A stretch of 64,000 nucleotides of DNA from Bacillus sp. T3 (GTDB lineage Bacteria; Bacillota; Bacilli; Bacillales; Cytobacillaceae): contig NZ_CP137761.1 of assembly GCF_033449965.1 (NCBI RefSeq), forward strand, positions 1,488,001-1,552,000. The letters run 5' to 3'. Shown piece by piece: positions 7,734-15,403 of this stretch (position 1 is the stretch's first letter; each line of letters begins with the position of its first letter). The position numbers were made by a program, and so were the translations under genes. The notes beneath the pieces are model-generated. The model was not told where the DNA came from and ran no database searches. It saw nothing but the letters and a program-made list of their open reading frames with translations.

Positions 7734-8695
7734 ATGTCGCAATGGACAAATGGCATTGCCAGAATCACTTTGCCGACCCCGTTTCCCGTCGGTGATGTGA
7801 ATGTTTTCCTCATTAAAGGAGAACGTTTAACGCTAGTTGATGCGGGAACGAATACAGATATTGCGTGGAATTCCTTTGTAAAGCAGCTCAATGAATTGCA
7901 TTTATCCCCAAATGATATCGAGCAAATCATTATTACCCATCACCATCCCGATCATGTTGGTCTACTCGCTTATTTTCCTGAAACCGTTGAAGTATACGGA
8001 CATCCGCTTAATCAGCCGTGGTTAACGATTAGCGAGTCCTTTATCAAGACGAACGAGGATTTTTTTGTGCGAACCTTAGCTGAATTTGGTGTGGTTGATT
8101 CTTTTCTAGCATTAAAGAACGAGTTTCGTAGAACCACGAAATACTCCTGTGAGCGGACGTTAACGGGCCATCTCCGTGAGGGGATACGCCACTTGGCTTA
8201 CCAGAGTGGAAGGTAGTTGAAACGCCAGGTCACGCCACAAGTCATATTGGGTTATTCCGTGAAAGTGACAGAGCTTTTATTGGCGGGGATCTGCTGCTGC
8301 CTCATATATCGCCTAATCCACTGCTTGAACCGCCAGAATTAGGAATACAGGAACGTCCACGTCCACAACTGGACTTAAATGCTTCGTTGAAAAAAATCGC
8401 CAGTTTGGAGATTGATACCGTTTATCCAGGCCATGGTGAATATATTACCGAGGTGCAGCCATTAATCGAGAAGCGGCTCAGCCGTCAGCATGATCGGGCG
8501 ATGCAGGTGAAAGAATGGCTTAAGCACGAGGAATTAACGGTATTTGAAGTGTGTCAACGTTTATTTCCGCATATTTATGAGCGGGAGCTAATTTTAACCT
8601 TATCAGAGACGGTTGCACAATTTGACTATTTGCTTTCATTGCAGGAAATTACTATGATAAGTAAGGAGTTTCCTTATCGATATAAAGCAAATTGA
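7734..8695 (+). pseudogene. yqjP: MBL-fold hydrolase (YqjP), broken by a 1-base deletion
   Basis: A metallo-beta-lactamase fold hydrolase of unknown substrate; the family length is ~320 aa, as here if the frame is restored. AAAGGAG lies before ATG 7734 (ATG 7731 is also possible). The zinc motif HHHPDH is at residues 69-74. Near 8180-8183 a run GAGGGGATA has one G too few: with one more G the protein reads REGDTPLGLPEWKVVETPGHA and continues into the second part, which holds GGDLLL and YPGHGE metal-ligand motifs. As given, translation stops at 8216. A homopolymer error or a young null allele are both possible. Confidence 0.8.
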
Positions 8696-8704
8696 GGTGT
8701 CAGT

Positions 8705-9514
8705 ATGGCGAATGACCGTCTTATTGGAAAAAATGTGTTAATAACAGGCGCATCTGGCGGGATTGGTGCTGAGATGGCCTATCTTTGTGCCGAAGCAGGA
8801 GCGCGCTTGATTTTAATGGCAAGAAGCATAGATAAGCTTGAACAGTTAAAACAAGATATTGGGACGCGCTTCGGTGTCGAAGTGCTTGTCTATCAGCTTG
8901 ATGTGTCGGACACAAATGCGATCAAAGTGGTCTTTACAGATGTGCTCGAACGTTTAGGGCATATCGATATACTAGTTAATAATGCCGGATTTGGTATTTT
9001 CCGTGCCGCCCATGAATCAACAATCGAAGAAATCAAAAATATGTTTGAGGTCAATGTGATTGGCTTAATGGCCTGTACGAGCATGGTTCTGCCGACTATG
9101 CGCGAGCGGCGCTTCGGCCATATTATCAATGTAGCTTCACAAGCAGGGAAAATGGCAACGCCAAAATCAAGCGTTTATTCGGCGACAAAACATGCGGTGC
9201 TTGGTTATTCCAATAGTCTACGCATGGAGCTTGCCGACCTTGGGGTGTATGTTACGACCGTTAATCCCGGGCCGATTGCCACTAATTTTTTCAATATTGC
9301 CGATGAAAAGGGTACTTATTTAACAAATATCCAGCGCTGGGTATTGAAGCCGGAATATGTCGCGCGCCAGGTTGTTGAGCGGATGCTCACCAAAACGCGC
9401 GAAATCAATTTGCCACGCTGGATGAACACCGCCAGCATTTTTTACACACTCTTTCCCGGGTTGTGGAGCGGTTTGGAAAGCGAGCCTTTAATCAGAAATA
9501 ATGAAAAAAGCTAA
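8705..9514 (+). CDS. yqjQ: SDR family oxidoreductase (YqjQ)
   Basis: A 269-aa classical short-chain dehydrogenase/reductase. The cofactor motif TGASGGIG is at 14-21, NNAG at 92-95, and the catalytic triad S145, Y158 and K162 (YSATK) is complete. The C-terminal ~60 residues form the variable substrate region, with an FYTLFPGLW stretch that could touch the membrane. It starts 9 nt after yqjP with GAGGTGTC as the ribosome binding site, and so is probably cotranscribed with it, as in B. subtilis. The substrate is not known. Confidence 0.9.
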   Translation: MANDRLIGKNVLITGASGGIGAEMAYLCAEAGARLILMARSIDKLEQLKQDIGTRFGVEVLVYQLDVSDTNAIKVVFTDVLERLGHIDILVNNAGFGIFRAAHESTIEEIKNMFEVNVIGLMACTSMVLPTMRERRFGHIINVASQAGKMATPKSSVYSATKHAVLGYSNSLRMELADLGVYVTTVNPGPIATNFFNIADEKGTYLTNIQRWVLKPEYVARQVVERMLTKTREINLPRWMNTASIFYTLFPGLWSGLESEPLIRNNEKS

Positions 9515-9545
9515 ACAAATACAGGTTGAATAGTTATATCAAGGG

Positions 9546-9585
9546 ACTGTTAGTGGTTTTTCGTGAACCATTGGCAGTTTTTTTG
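9546..9585 (+). terminator. terminator of the yqjP-yqjQ unit
   Basis: ACTGTTAGTGGTT (9546-9558) pairs with AACCATTGGCAGT (9566-9578), with three G-U pairs, and runs into seven Ts. Confidence 0.85.
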
Positions 9586-9652
9586 TTCTTAAGAAACTCT
9601 GTAAAAAATTATAAAGAAGGAATCCTACTGAAATCCTCCATAAAAATTTCCA

Positions 9653-9712
9653 TTGAAATCGAACGTATATTCGCTTAAGATAATGAATAGAATAAAAAGG
9701 AACTAATGTTCG
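9653..9712 (+). promoter_or_regulatory. SOS promoter with two LexA boxes
   Basis: A TTGAAA (9653-9658) and TAAGAT (9676-9681) pair with a 17-bp spacer. The spacer contains CGAACGTATATTCG (9660-9673), a 13/14 match to the Gram-positive LexA/DinR box CGAACRNRYGTTCG. A second, weaker match GGAACTAATGTTCG lies at 9699-9712, between the promoter and the yqjW start codon. LexA binding would block RNA polymerase directly. Confidence 0.8.
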
Positions 9713-9737
9713 CATTTTGGATAAAGAAGGGATTGCG

Positions 9738-10997
9738 ATGGTGGATTATAGCGAGATGCCAAAACAGCACGTTCTATGTGTTGACATGAAGAGTTTTTAC
9801 GCAAGCTGCGCAGCCGTTATGCTTGGCCTCGACCCCCTTGAATGCTATTTAGCGGTAGTTGGAAACAAGGAGCGGCAAGGCAGTGTTGTGCTGGCCGCTT
9901 CGCCTCGGTTAAAGAAGGAATTTGGCATTAAAACGGGGTCGCGCATGTTTGAAATTCCAAATGATCCGCGGATTCGGATTGAGGAACCAAAGATGGCAAC
10001 GTACTTGCGTATCTCCACGGAAATCACCCGTGTGTTTCATCGTTATGTTCCGAAAGAAGCAATTCACGTCTATAGCGTCGATGAAAGTTTTTTAAAGGTC
10101 GATGGAGCCGCAAACCTTTGGGGGGATGCCTGGACGATTGCGGAAAAAATAAAAAACGATATCGAACGGGAGTTTCAGCTGACCTGTACGATTGGAATTG
10201 GACCAAATATGCTGATGTCAAAGCTATGCCTTGATTTGGAGGCAAAAAAGGCTGGAATTGCCGAGTGGACATATGACGATGTGCAAACAAAGCTGTGGCC
10301 CGTCTCACCATTACGGGAAATGTGGGGGATTGGTCGACAAGTGGAAAAAACGTTAAATAGCATGGGCATTTTTACAGTAGGTCAGCTGGCACGCTATGAT
10401 TTGAAGAAGTTAGAAAAGAAATTTGGGATTATGGGCAATCAGCTTTATTACCATGCCTGGGGTGTTGATTTTTCAGAAATTGGCGCACCGATTATCGAAG
10501 GGCAAATTAGCTTTGGCAAGAGTCAAATCCTGCTCCGCGATTATAAAGAGGAGCACGAAATCAAGAGCGTCATTCTTGAAATGTGCGAGGAGGTGGCGCG
10601 CAGAGCACGCAATCGCAAGAAAGCAGGGCGGACGATTAGCCTTAGCATCACGTACAGCAAGGATGAGTTTGGTGGCGGCTTTCATCGGTCGCGAACAATT
10701 GGAGAGCCGACCAACATCACGATGGAGCTCTATCGGGTTTGCCTTGAACTTTTCCATGAAAATTATCAAGGGAAAACCGTCCGGCAAATTGCGATTGCCT
10801 TGGGGAATATCGTTGACGATCAGCAAATGCAATTAAATTTGTTTGATATGAACCGCTGGAAAAAGCATGAGCTTGGCTACACCGTCGATCGAATTCGCAA
10901 TCGGTTCGGCTCAGGTGCCTTGTTGCGCGCGGTTTCCTACACAGAAGCCGGAACATCCAGACATCGTGTGAAGCTCGTTGGCGGACATAAGCGTTAA
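9738..10997 (+). CDS. yqjW: Y-family DNA polymerase, SOS-inducible (YqjW/UvrX type)
   Basis: A 419-aa translesion DNA polymerase of the PolY2 branch. I start it at ATG 9738 behind GAAGGGAT; a TTG at 9717 is in frame but poorly placed. The catalytic motif VDMKSFYAS is at 15-23 and the second carboxylate motif YSVDES near 112-117; the helix-hairpin-helix MWGIGRQVEKTL and a little-finger domain follow. A QLNLFD clamp-binding motif sits near residue 365. Two LexA boxes upstream show DNA-damage control, and the YolD-like gene follows 40 nt later, the usual pairing for this branch. Confidence 0.92.
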   Translation: MVDYSEMPKQHVLCVDMKSFYASCAAVMLGLDPLECYLAVVGNKERQGSVVLAASPRLKKEFGIKTGSRMFEIPNDPRIRIEEPKMATYLRISTEITRVFHRYVPKEAIHVYSVDESFLKVDGAANLWGDAWTIAEKIKNDIEREFQLTCTIGIGPNMLMSKLCLDLEAKKAGIAEWTYDDVQTKLWPVSPLREMWGIGRQVEKTLNSMGIFTVGQLARYDLKKLEKKFGIMGNQLYYHAWGVDFSEIGAPIIEGQISFGKSQILLRDYKEEHEIKSVILEMCEEVARRARNRKKAGRTISLSITYSKDEFGGGFHRSRTIGEPTNITMELYRVCLELFHENYQGKTVRQIAIALGNIVDDQQMQLNLFDMNRWKKHELGYTVDRIRNRFGSGALLRAVSYTEAGTSRHRVKLVGGHKR

Positions 10998-11037
10998 GCA
11001 TGATTTATTTTTAGAAAAAAGAGGTAGGTGAGCCGGG

Positions 11038-11373
11038 ATGATTCGCGATCGCGGTAGAATAAAATGGACATCGATGATGCTACCGGAGCATGTAAAAATG
11101 CTGCGGGATTGGGTCAAAGAAGACACGTACGAATCGAGAAAACAATTGGATGAGCAGCAGCTTGAGCAAATGAATGAAACCATTGCAGGGGCGATGGAAT
11201 TTGATCAATCCGTAACGATTACCCATTACCATCATCAACAATACGAGCTAGTAATGGGGAAAATTCATTATTGGGATACGTTTGAGGGAAGACTCCATAT
11301 CGTCGATCGGTTTGACGAGATTCATCGGATTAAACTAAACGATATTTATGATGTCCGGCTTTTGGATTCGTGA
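11038..11373 (+). CDS. yqjX: YolD-like family protein (YqjX)
   Basis: A 111-aa protein of the YolD-like family, which in Bacillus is nearly always encoded directly after a PolY2-type polymerase and is inferred to act with it. The family opening IRDRGRIKWTSMMLPEH and the central segment that resolves to a small beta domain (ITHYHHQQYELVMGKI) are present. It is 40 nt downstream of yqjW with a weak GAGCCGGG ribosome binding site, and should share its SOS promoter. Its biochemical role is not established. Confidence 0.88.
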   Translation: MIRDRGRIKWTSMMLPEHVKMLRDWVKEDTYESRKQLDEQQLEQMNETIAGAMEFDQSVTITHYHHQQYELVMGKIHYWDTFEGRLHIVDRFDEIHRIKLNDIYDVRLLDS

Positions 11374-11504
11374 TTTGCGGTGTAATCGAAACCGCAAATT
11401 TTTTTATTGTAGAATTTGATAACCTTTTCACAGTTGCAAAAAGAGAAACTCGAAAGCAAATATGCTACAATAGGGAACGGATAATGGGAAAGGGGAGTAA
11501 GGAC

Positions 11505-11831
11505 ATGCAAATGACCATCACAGAAGCAGCAGAAAAGAAGCTAACTGAAAGAACAGCAGGGAAAACTGGCTACTTGAAGCTGGTTTATGATATAGAGGGA
11601 TGCGGCTGCGCCGTAAGCGGTGTGCCGACTTTATGGTGGGTAGATGTTGTGGGGGCAGATGACATCGAACTCAAAACGCCGAATCGCTCCATTTATATGG
11701 AAAAACAAAAGCAAGTCTTTTTTGATGAAACGATGAGCCTTGATTTTCATGTGAACAGTAACTGTTTTCAGCTGAAAAGTCCAGGACAATACTTAAATGC
11801 ACGTATGAGTTTAGTCGATAAAACAAAATAA
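11505..11831 (+). CDS. yqkB: HesB/IscA-like family protein (YqkB)
   Basis: A 108-aa protein related to the A-type iron-sulfur carriers (HesB/IscA, FeS biogenesis domain). AGGGGAG lies 7 nt before ATG 11505; the longer in-frame extension to 11370 runs through promoter-like sequence and is not plausible. A GCGCAVSG segment near residues 31-38 carries two cysteines, but the conserved C-terminal Cys-x-Cys of true IscA is absent, only one Cys remaining near residue 88. The function is therefore uncertain. Length and sequence fit B. subtilis YqkB (~107 aa). Confidence 0.85.
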   Translation: MQMTITEAAEKKLTERTAGKTGYLKLVYDIEGCGCAVSGVPTLWWVDVVGADDIELKTPNRSIYMEKQKQVFFDETMSLDFHVNSNCFQLKSPGQYLNARMSLVDKTK

Positions 11832-11836
11832 ATGTT

Positions 11837-11885
11837 AAAAAGGGCTACCGCCGAACGAGATTTGTTCAGGGGTAGCCCTTTTTGG
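11837..11885. terminator. terminator after yqkB
   Basis: AAAAAGGGCTACC (11837-11849) and GGTAGCCCTTTTT (11871-11883) form a 13-bp stem with a long loop and T-run; A-run on the other side makes it usable in both directions. Confidence 0.85.
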
Positions 11886-12005
11886 ATAGAATTTTTTAAC
11901 CAAACAGCATATTTTTTAAAAAAATCTTCATTTTTGAATGAAAATAGAGTGTTTTTTTTAAGAAAAGCACTCATTTCTTAAAAAATGAGAGGAGGAGTCA
12001 GGAAT

Positions 12006-12225
12006 ATATGCACACTATATTACTGATATGCACGACTAATTGTGAATATGACCTATTTTTAAAAAGATATGCATCAAGTTTCAAAATATATGCACGACTT
12101 TTGCGATATATGCATCAAGTTTTAAAATTTATGCTCAAGCTGAACGTGATATGAACGTTTATAGTGCGATATGCACGAGTTGCAACGGATATGCACGAGT
12201 TTGCCCCCAGAAATGCACGAGTTCG
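12006..12225. repeat. Degenerate tandem array of 11 units, period 20-21 bp (ATATGCACGAG)
   Basis: Units beginning ATATG (or TTATG/AAATG) start at 12006, 12026, 12046, 12067, 12088, 12108, 12129, 12149, 12169, 12189 and 12211. Best units read ATATGCACGAGTT; others read ATATGCATCAAGTT or ATATGAACG. Spacing is 20-22 bp throughout, while the last 6-8 bases of each unit vary. The array lies between convergent yqkB and yqkD, and fills most of the otherwise empty 11.9-12.27 kb gap. No coding potential is seen. Confidence 0.8.
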
Positions 12226-12275
12226 TCTAAGTTTAAAGTCATAACAATAGGCTCGATGATCACAAATCACCCTCC

Positions 12276-13190
12276 TCACCCAAACACGCACTCCGTCAAA
12301 AATTCATCGATTGCCTTCTCATACTCCTCGCGATTCTCATTAAGAGACTGAGCATGATCCCCTTTTACCGCCAAAAACAGCTTCTTCGCGCCAATTTTCC
12401 GTTCATACAGAGCCTCTGTCATGGCTGGTAAAATGTACTTATCGTCCTGACTATGAATAAACAAAATTGGATTGCGAATTTTTTCAATGACCGATATCGG
12501 TGATACCTGCTTCACCGAGTATTTATCGCGCAGCCGCAAAAAGAAGTCACCAAGTGGCAGCACAACACGCGGCGGTAGCTTGACATCCTTTTTTATTTGA
12601 TACTCAAGCAGCTCTTTAAAATCGGAAAATGGGCAATCAACGATATAAAAATCAGCCCCATCCTCGAGCATTCCGGCATAAAGTAGGGTCGTTGCGGCGC
12701 CCATCGACTCACCGTGAATGCCGAGTAACAGCTCTGAACCTTTTTCGGCTTTTAGCCAATCAACCACGGCTTTTAAATCAGATTTTTCATAATGGCCGTA
12801 GCTCGTCGTTTTGCCGCCCGATTCCCCGTGTCGACGGTGGTCGTAAATGACCGCATTGAAGCCACGTTCAAGAAACAAATTCATGTATTTCACAGAGTTC
12901 ACTTTATTTTCGGTCACACCATGACAAATGATTACATAGCGGTTCGTATGATGCGGTTCCACCAAAATCGTTTTCAAGGAATAGCCAAATGGTGAAGGAA
13001 TGGACACCTCACGTTTAGGTAAGTTTTCAAACGAAACTGGGTCATAGCGACCTGCACGCGTTTCCCGTTCGAGCACCAATTTTTCATCCTTCTTTTTCTT
13101 ATACATAAGCATATTTGAAAAATAAACACCTACAGAAGATGCAACAAATAGAAACGATCCTAAAATCCCAAAAACCTTTTTCTTTTTCAT
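12276..13190 (-). CDS. yqkD: Alpha/beta hydrolase (YqkD)
   Basis: A 304-aa alpha/beta-fold hydrolase. The start ATG at 13190 has GGAGG 7 nt upstream; the upstream in-frame extension is discarded. An N-terminal hydrophobic segment (residues ~8-25) is a membrane anchor or signal sequence. The nucleophile elbow GESMG, the oxyanion-region HGVTENK and a late Asp (SQDDKY) and His (GDHAQS) complete a Ser-Asp-His triad. Length equals B. subtilis YqkD (~305 aa). Substrate unknown; membrane-facing esterase or peptidase-like activity is an inference from fold. Confidence 0.88.
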   Translation of the reverse strand: MKKKKVFGILGSFLFVASSVGVYFSNMLMYKKKKDEKLVLERETRAGRYDPVSFENLPKREVSIPSPFGYSLKTILVEPHHTNRYVIICHGVTENKVNSVKYMNLFLERGFNAVIYDHRRHGESGGKTTSYGHYEKSDLKAVVDWLKAEKGSELLLGIHGESMGAATTLLYAGMLEDGADFYIVDCPFSDFKELLEYQIKKDVKLPPRVVLPLGDFFLRLRDKYSVKQVSPISVIEKIRNPILFIHSQDDKYILPAMTEALYERKIGAKKLFLAVKGDHAQSLNENREEYEKAIDEFLTECVFG

Positions 13191-13292
13191 GCCAAACCCT
13201 CCGAGCACAACCGTTTCCTCCATTTTAACATGTATATGCATGCACAAACAAAACGGGTGCCCGCTTAAAAAGGACACCCATTCACCACCTCA

Positions 13293-13424
13293 TTATTGTT
13301 TTGCATTTTGCCGTTTCGTTGGATGGATGGCTTTTTCCACTTCCTCTGAGGCAATCACCGCACTTGTAGTATCGCTTGTCGGCTTCCCTTTTTGGCTGAA
13401 GCCCTTGTCTCGTTTTTGACTCAT
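13293..13424 (-). CDS. Small hypothetical protein (43 aa)
   Basis: A 43-codon reading frame opens with ATG 13424 preceded by AAAGGGGAT and closes with TAA 13293. The product (starting MSQKRDKGFSQKG) is hydrophilic and basic at both ends, with no membrane segment or cysteine. I do not recognise the family. It lies between yqkD (same strand) and yqkE (opposite strand). The good ribosome binding site and the tight fit to the gap argue that it is real, but there is no homology evidence. Confidence 0.5.
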   Translation of the reverse strand: MSQKRDKGFSQKGKPTSDTTSAVIASEEVEKAIHPTKRQNAKQ

Positions 13425-13539
13425 TAAAACATCCCCTTTCTGTTAATAAGATGGATGAAAGAAAGTCGCATTATGCATGAAGAAAGCGAGAACAGATGGT
13501 ATAATAATGGAGAAATTTGCAGTGGAGGGTCTGGTGGCG

Positions 13540-13791
13540 ATGAAAAAACAACATTCAAAAGCAAAACAAAAACCGAAAAAAGATGAAGCTGCTGTAACAC
13601 TAGGAGATATGCTGAATATCGATTTAGTCAATCAGTTGAAAAATAAACAAAAGGAACTGAAGGAAGCACAAGAGCGCGAGCAAGAAGCTGAAGAGCAGCG
13701 CCAAAAAGAAGAACGAAAACGAAGAGAAAAAAACAAATCATTCGAAGAGCTCCTCAATGAAAGCTCAATGAGTTGGAAAGAATTTAAATAG
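13540..13791 (+). CDS. yqkE: YqkE family protein (DUF3886)
   Basis: An 83-aa highly charged protein of unknown function. I choose ATG 13540 (behind GGAGGGTCTGGTGG) rather than the ATG at 13477, because the family begins with a short Lys-rich stretch such as MKKQHSKAKQ. A LGDMLN motif is followed by a long Glu/Lys/Arg-rich helix (residues ~30-70) predicted to be coiled coil, and a C-terminal SMSWKEFK. The position between yqkD and yqkF matches B. subtilis. It converges with yqkF across repeat family B. Confidence 0.8.
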   Translation: MKKQHSKAKQKPKKDEAAVTLGDMLNIDLVNQLKNKQKELKEAQEREQEAEEQRQKEERKRREKNKSFEELLNESSMSWKEFK

Positions 13792-13812
13792 ACAGAAAAT
13801 GCTAACGGATCC

Positions 13813-13993
13813 GCGGACATCAGTTCCTTTATTTTCACTAAAGTGTTATTTTGATAGGCTAAACGGACAACAGATTCGCTATTTGATAATAAATTAGCAT
13901 GATTCAGTGGTTTTTATATAAATAGGGTATCCTGTGTCCACTTAAATCTAGAATAAGAAGTATTTTATCAAAATAAGGTCTTCTATGTCCGCT
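13813..13993. repeat. Interspersed ~182-bp element, copy 1
   Basis: Ends are inverted repeats GCGGACAT (13813-13820) and ATGTCCGC (13985-13992). The whole element aligns to the reverse complement of 42718-42899, with near-identical blocks such as GATTCAGTG, AGGGTATCCTGTGTCC and TTTTATCAAAATAAGG. It has no open reading frame of note, which suggests a small non-autonomous (MITE-like) or structured intergenic repeat. Confidence 0.8.
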
Positions 13994-14046
13994 CACGTTT
14001 TGCAAAAGGAATCGGAGCCCGATACAGAAACGATTGATTCCTTAAA

Positions 14047-14088
14047 AAGGAAAACACCCCCAAGCTACCAATTAAAGTGCTTGGGGGT
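14047..14088 (-). terminator. terminator of yqkF
   Basis: On the minus strand ACCCCCAAGC and GCTTGGGGGT form a perfect 10-bp stem followed by GTTTTCC. Confidence 0.8.
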
Positions 14089-14136
14089 ATCTCTTTATAT
14101 AAACGCGAGAGAGACTTCCTTCGCGGCTAATACTTA

Positions 14137-15066
14137 TTAGCGATGCTCTGCGTATCGATTTGCCTTCGTCAGCTCCCGAATTAGCATAACCTCTTCCTCA
14201 CTTAATGGAGAACTACTAGCAGCCGCGGCATTTTCACGAACCTGCTCAACTGAGCTCGCCCCCGCAACAATGGAGGTTACGGCAGGATTTGCTAAATTAA
14301 ATTGCATTGCGATTTCCGTAAAGGATCGATCAGATAGACGAGCAAGGTTTTCGCGTAACAGCGGCAATCGCTCAGAAAGCTCAGCAAACGAATAATCAAG
14401 ATAGCCCTTTTCCTGCACACGAGCCGAGGCCTTCTTTAATAGCTGATTACTTAATAGCCCATTTGCCAAAGGACCACGAGTCACGACGCTGATTCCATTT
14501 TCCAACAGAAGCGGCATCGCTTCCTCTTCTGGTCGCCGATCCAGCATGCTATATTGCATCATCACTGAAACAATGTTTGATTTTGCGACGTATTCGCGAA
14601 TCACATTCGGACGAATTGAGGAAATTCCATAGTATTTAATGTATCCTTCAGCTCTTAATTCTTCAAACGCTTCAATCGACTCGTCAATGCGATCGTCGAG
14701 GGTCCCTCCATGTAGCTGATACAAATCAATATAGTCTGTACCAAGTCGCTTCAGGCTCTGCTTTACGGCTTCTTTTATATAAGCCTTCGACGGATCCCAG
14801 CTCCAGCCATCCTGTGTATCGCGCCAGCGGTTGCCGACCTTAGTGGCAATAACCACCTTTTCACGAACAGATTTAAGGGCTTGTCCAACGATTTTTTCAT
14901 TTGTGCCAAAATCATAAAGATCGGCGGTATCAAAATAATTGATGCCTGATTCAAGGGCCGCTTCAATGATCCCAAAGGCTGCTTTTTCCTCTTTACCAAG
15001 TGACATACAGCCTAAACCGAGTTGACTAACGTACAAATCGGAACGGCCTAATTGACGTTTCTCCAT
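14137..15066 (-). CDS. yqkF: Aldo/keto reductase (YqkF)
   Basis: A 309-aa NADPH-dependent aldo/keto reductase of the TIM-barrel superfamily. ATG 15066 follows GGAGTGGAG; a GTG three codons upstream is in frame. The active-site tetrad is present: D (FDTADLYDFG, D and Y), K in VVIATKVG and H in YQLHGGT. The C-terminal cofactor segment with IVAGASSVEQVREN binds the NADP 2'-phosphate region. Substrate unknown. It is transcribed alone with its own terminator. Confidence 0.92.
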   Translation of the reverse strand: MEKRQLGRSDLYVSQLGLGCMSLGKEEKAAFGIIEAALESGINYFDTADLYDFGTNEKIVGQALKSVREKVVIATKVGNRWRDTQDGWSWDPSKAYIKEAVKQSLKRLGTDYIDLYQLHGGTLDDRIDESIEAFEELRAEGYIKYYGISSIRPNVIREYVAKSNIVSVMMQYSMLDRRPEEEAMPLLLENGISVVTRGPLANGLLSNQLLKKASARVQEKGYLDYSFAELSERLPLLRENLARLSDRSFTEIAMQFNLANPAVTSIVAGASSVEQVRENAAAASSSPLSEEEVMLIRELTKANRYAEHR

Positions 15067-15195
15067 GTGCTCCACTCCATTCCTTACAGCGTACTCGTTC
15101 CTATTTTAGCGAATGGTAGAAGCTTTGCACAACTTTAAGAGAGTTATTGGGCATTCTATTATTTAAGTGTGAATCAATCCATCTCGCTCAGCTTC

Positions 15196-15324
15196 CTATT
15201 TGGCGACGTCTTCAACCCAATCATGAAGCAATTCATATTTACGGCGGTATTCTTTGATCTTTCTCTTAATTTCCCATGCTTTGCCAACGAGGACGAATCC
15301 TTTATCATGAACATAGATTTTCAT
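15196..15324 (-). CDS. mciZ: Z-ring formation inhibitor MciZ (42 aa)
   Basis: This 42-codon gene is easily overlooked. The product reads MKIYVHDKGFVLVGKAWEI, then KRKIKEYRRKYE, then LLHDWVEDVAK. The block GFVLVGKAWEI matches the same part of B. subtilis MciZ (40 aa), a peptide made in the mother cell that caps FtsZ filaments and blocks division during sporulation. GGGGGAG precedes the ATG. A sigma-E-type promoter lies upstream (15356-15385), as expected. It sits between yqkF and nudF, the same place as in B. subtilis. Confidence 0.88.
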   Translation of the reverse strand: MKIYVHDKGFVLVGKAWEIKRKIKEYRRKYELLHDWVEDVAK

Positions 15325-15355
15325 TCGTTACTCCCCCAAAATTAAAGTATGGTAA

Positions 15356-15385
15356 AATGTATGAGTCTACCATATCGGAATAGAA
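15356..15385 (-). promoter_or_regulatory. Sigma-E-type promoter of mciZ
   Basis: Minus-strand CATACATT (15356-15363; consensus CATACAMT) is preceded by a 15-bp spacer and TTCTATT (15379-15385; 5/7 match to KMATATT). It overlaps the leader of the divergent nudF gene. Confidence 0.6.
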
Positions 15386-15403
15386 CAGGAGTGACGAAAA
15401 AAA

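Noticed and set aside
7500..7735. Complete T-box riboswitch ahead of proI
   Set aside because: Only the T-box-like/terminator part is visible; no Stem I or specifier loop could be found between 7545 and 7730, so it is reported as degenerate.
12006..12225. Possible CRISPR array
   Set aside because: Repeat unit is ~20-21 bp including its variable part, there are no 25-40 bp unique spacers, and no cas genes are present in the window.
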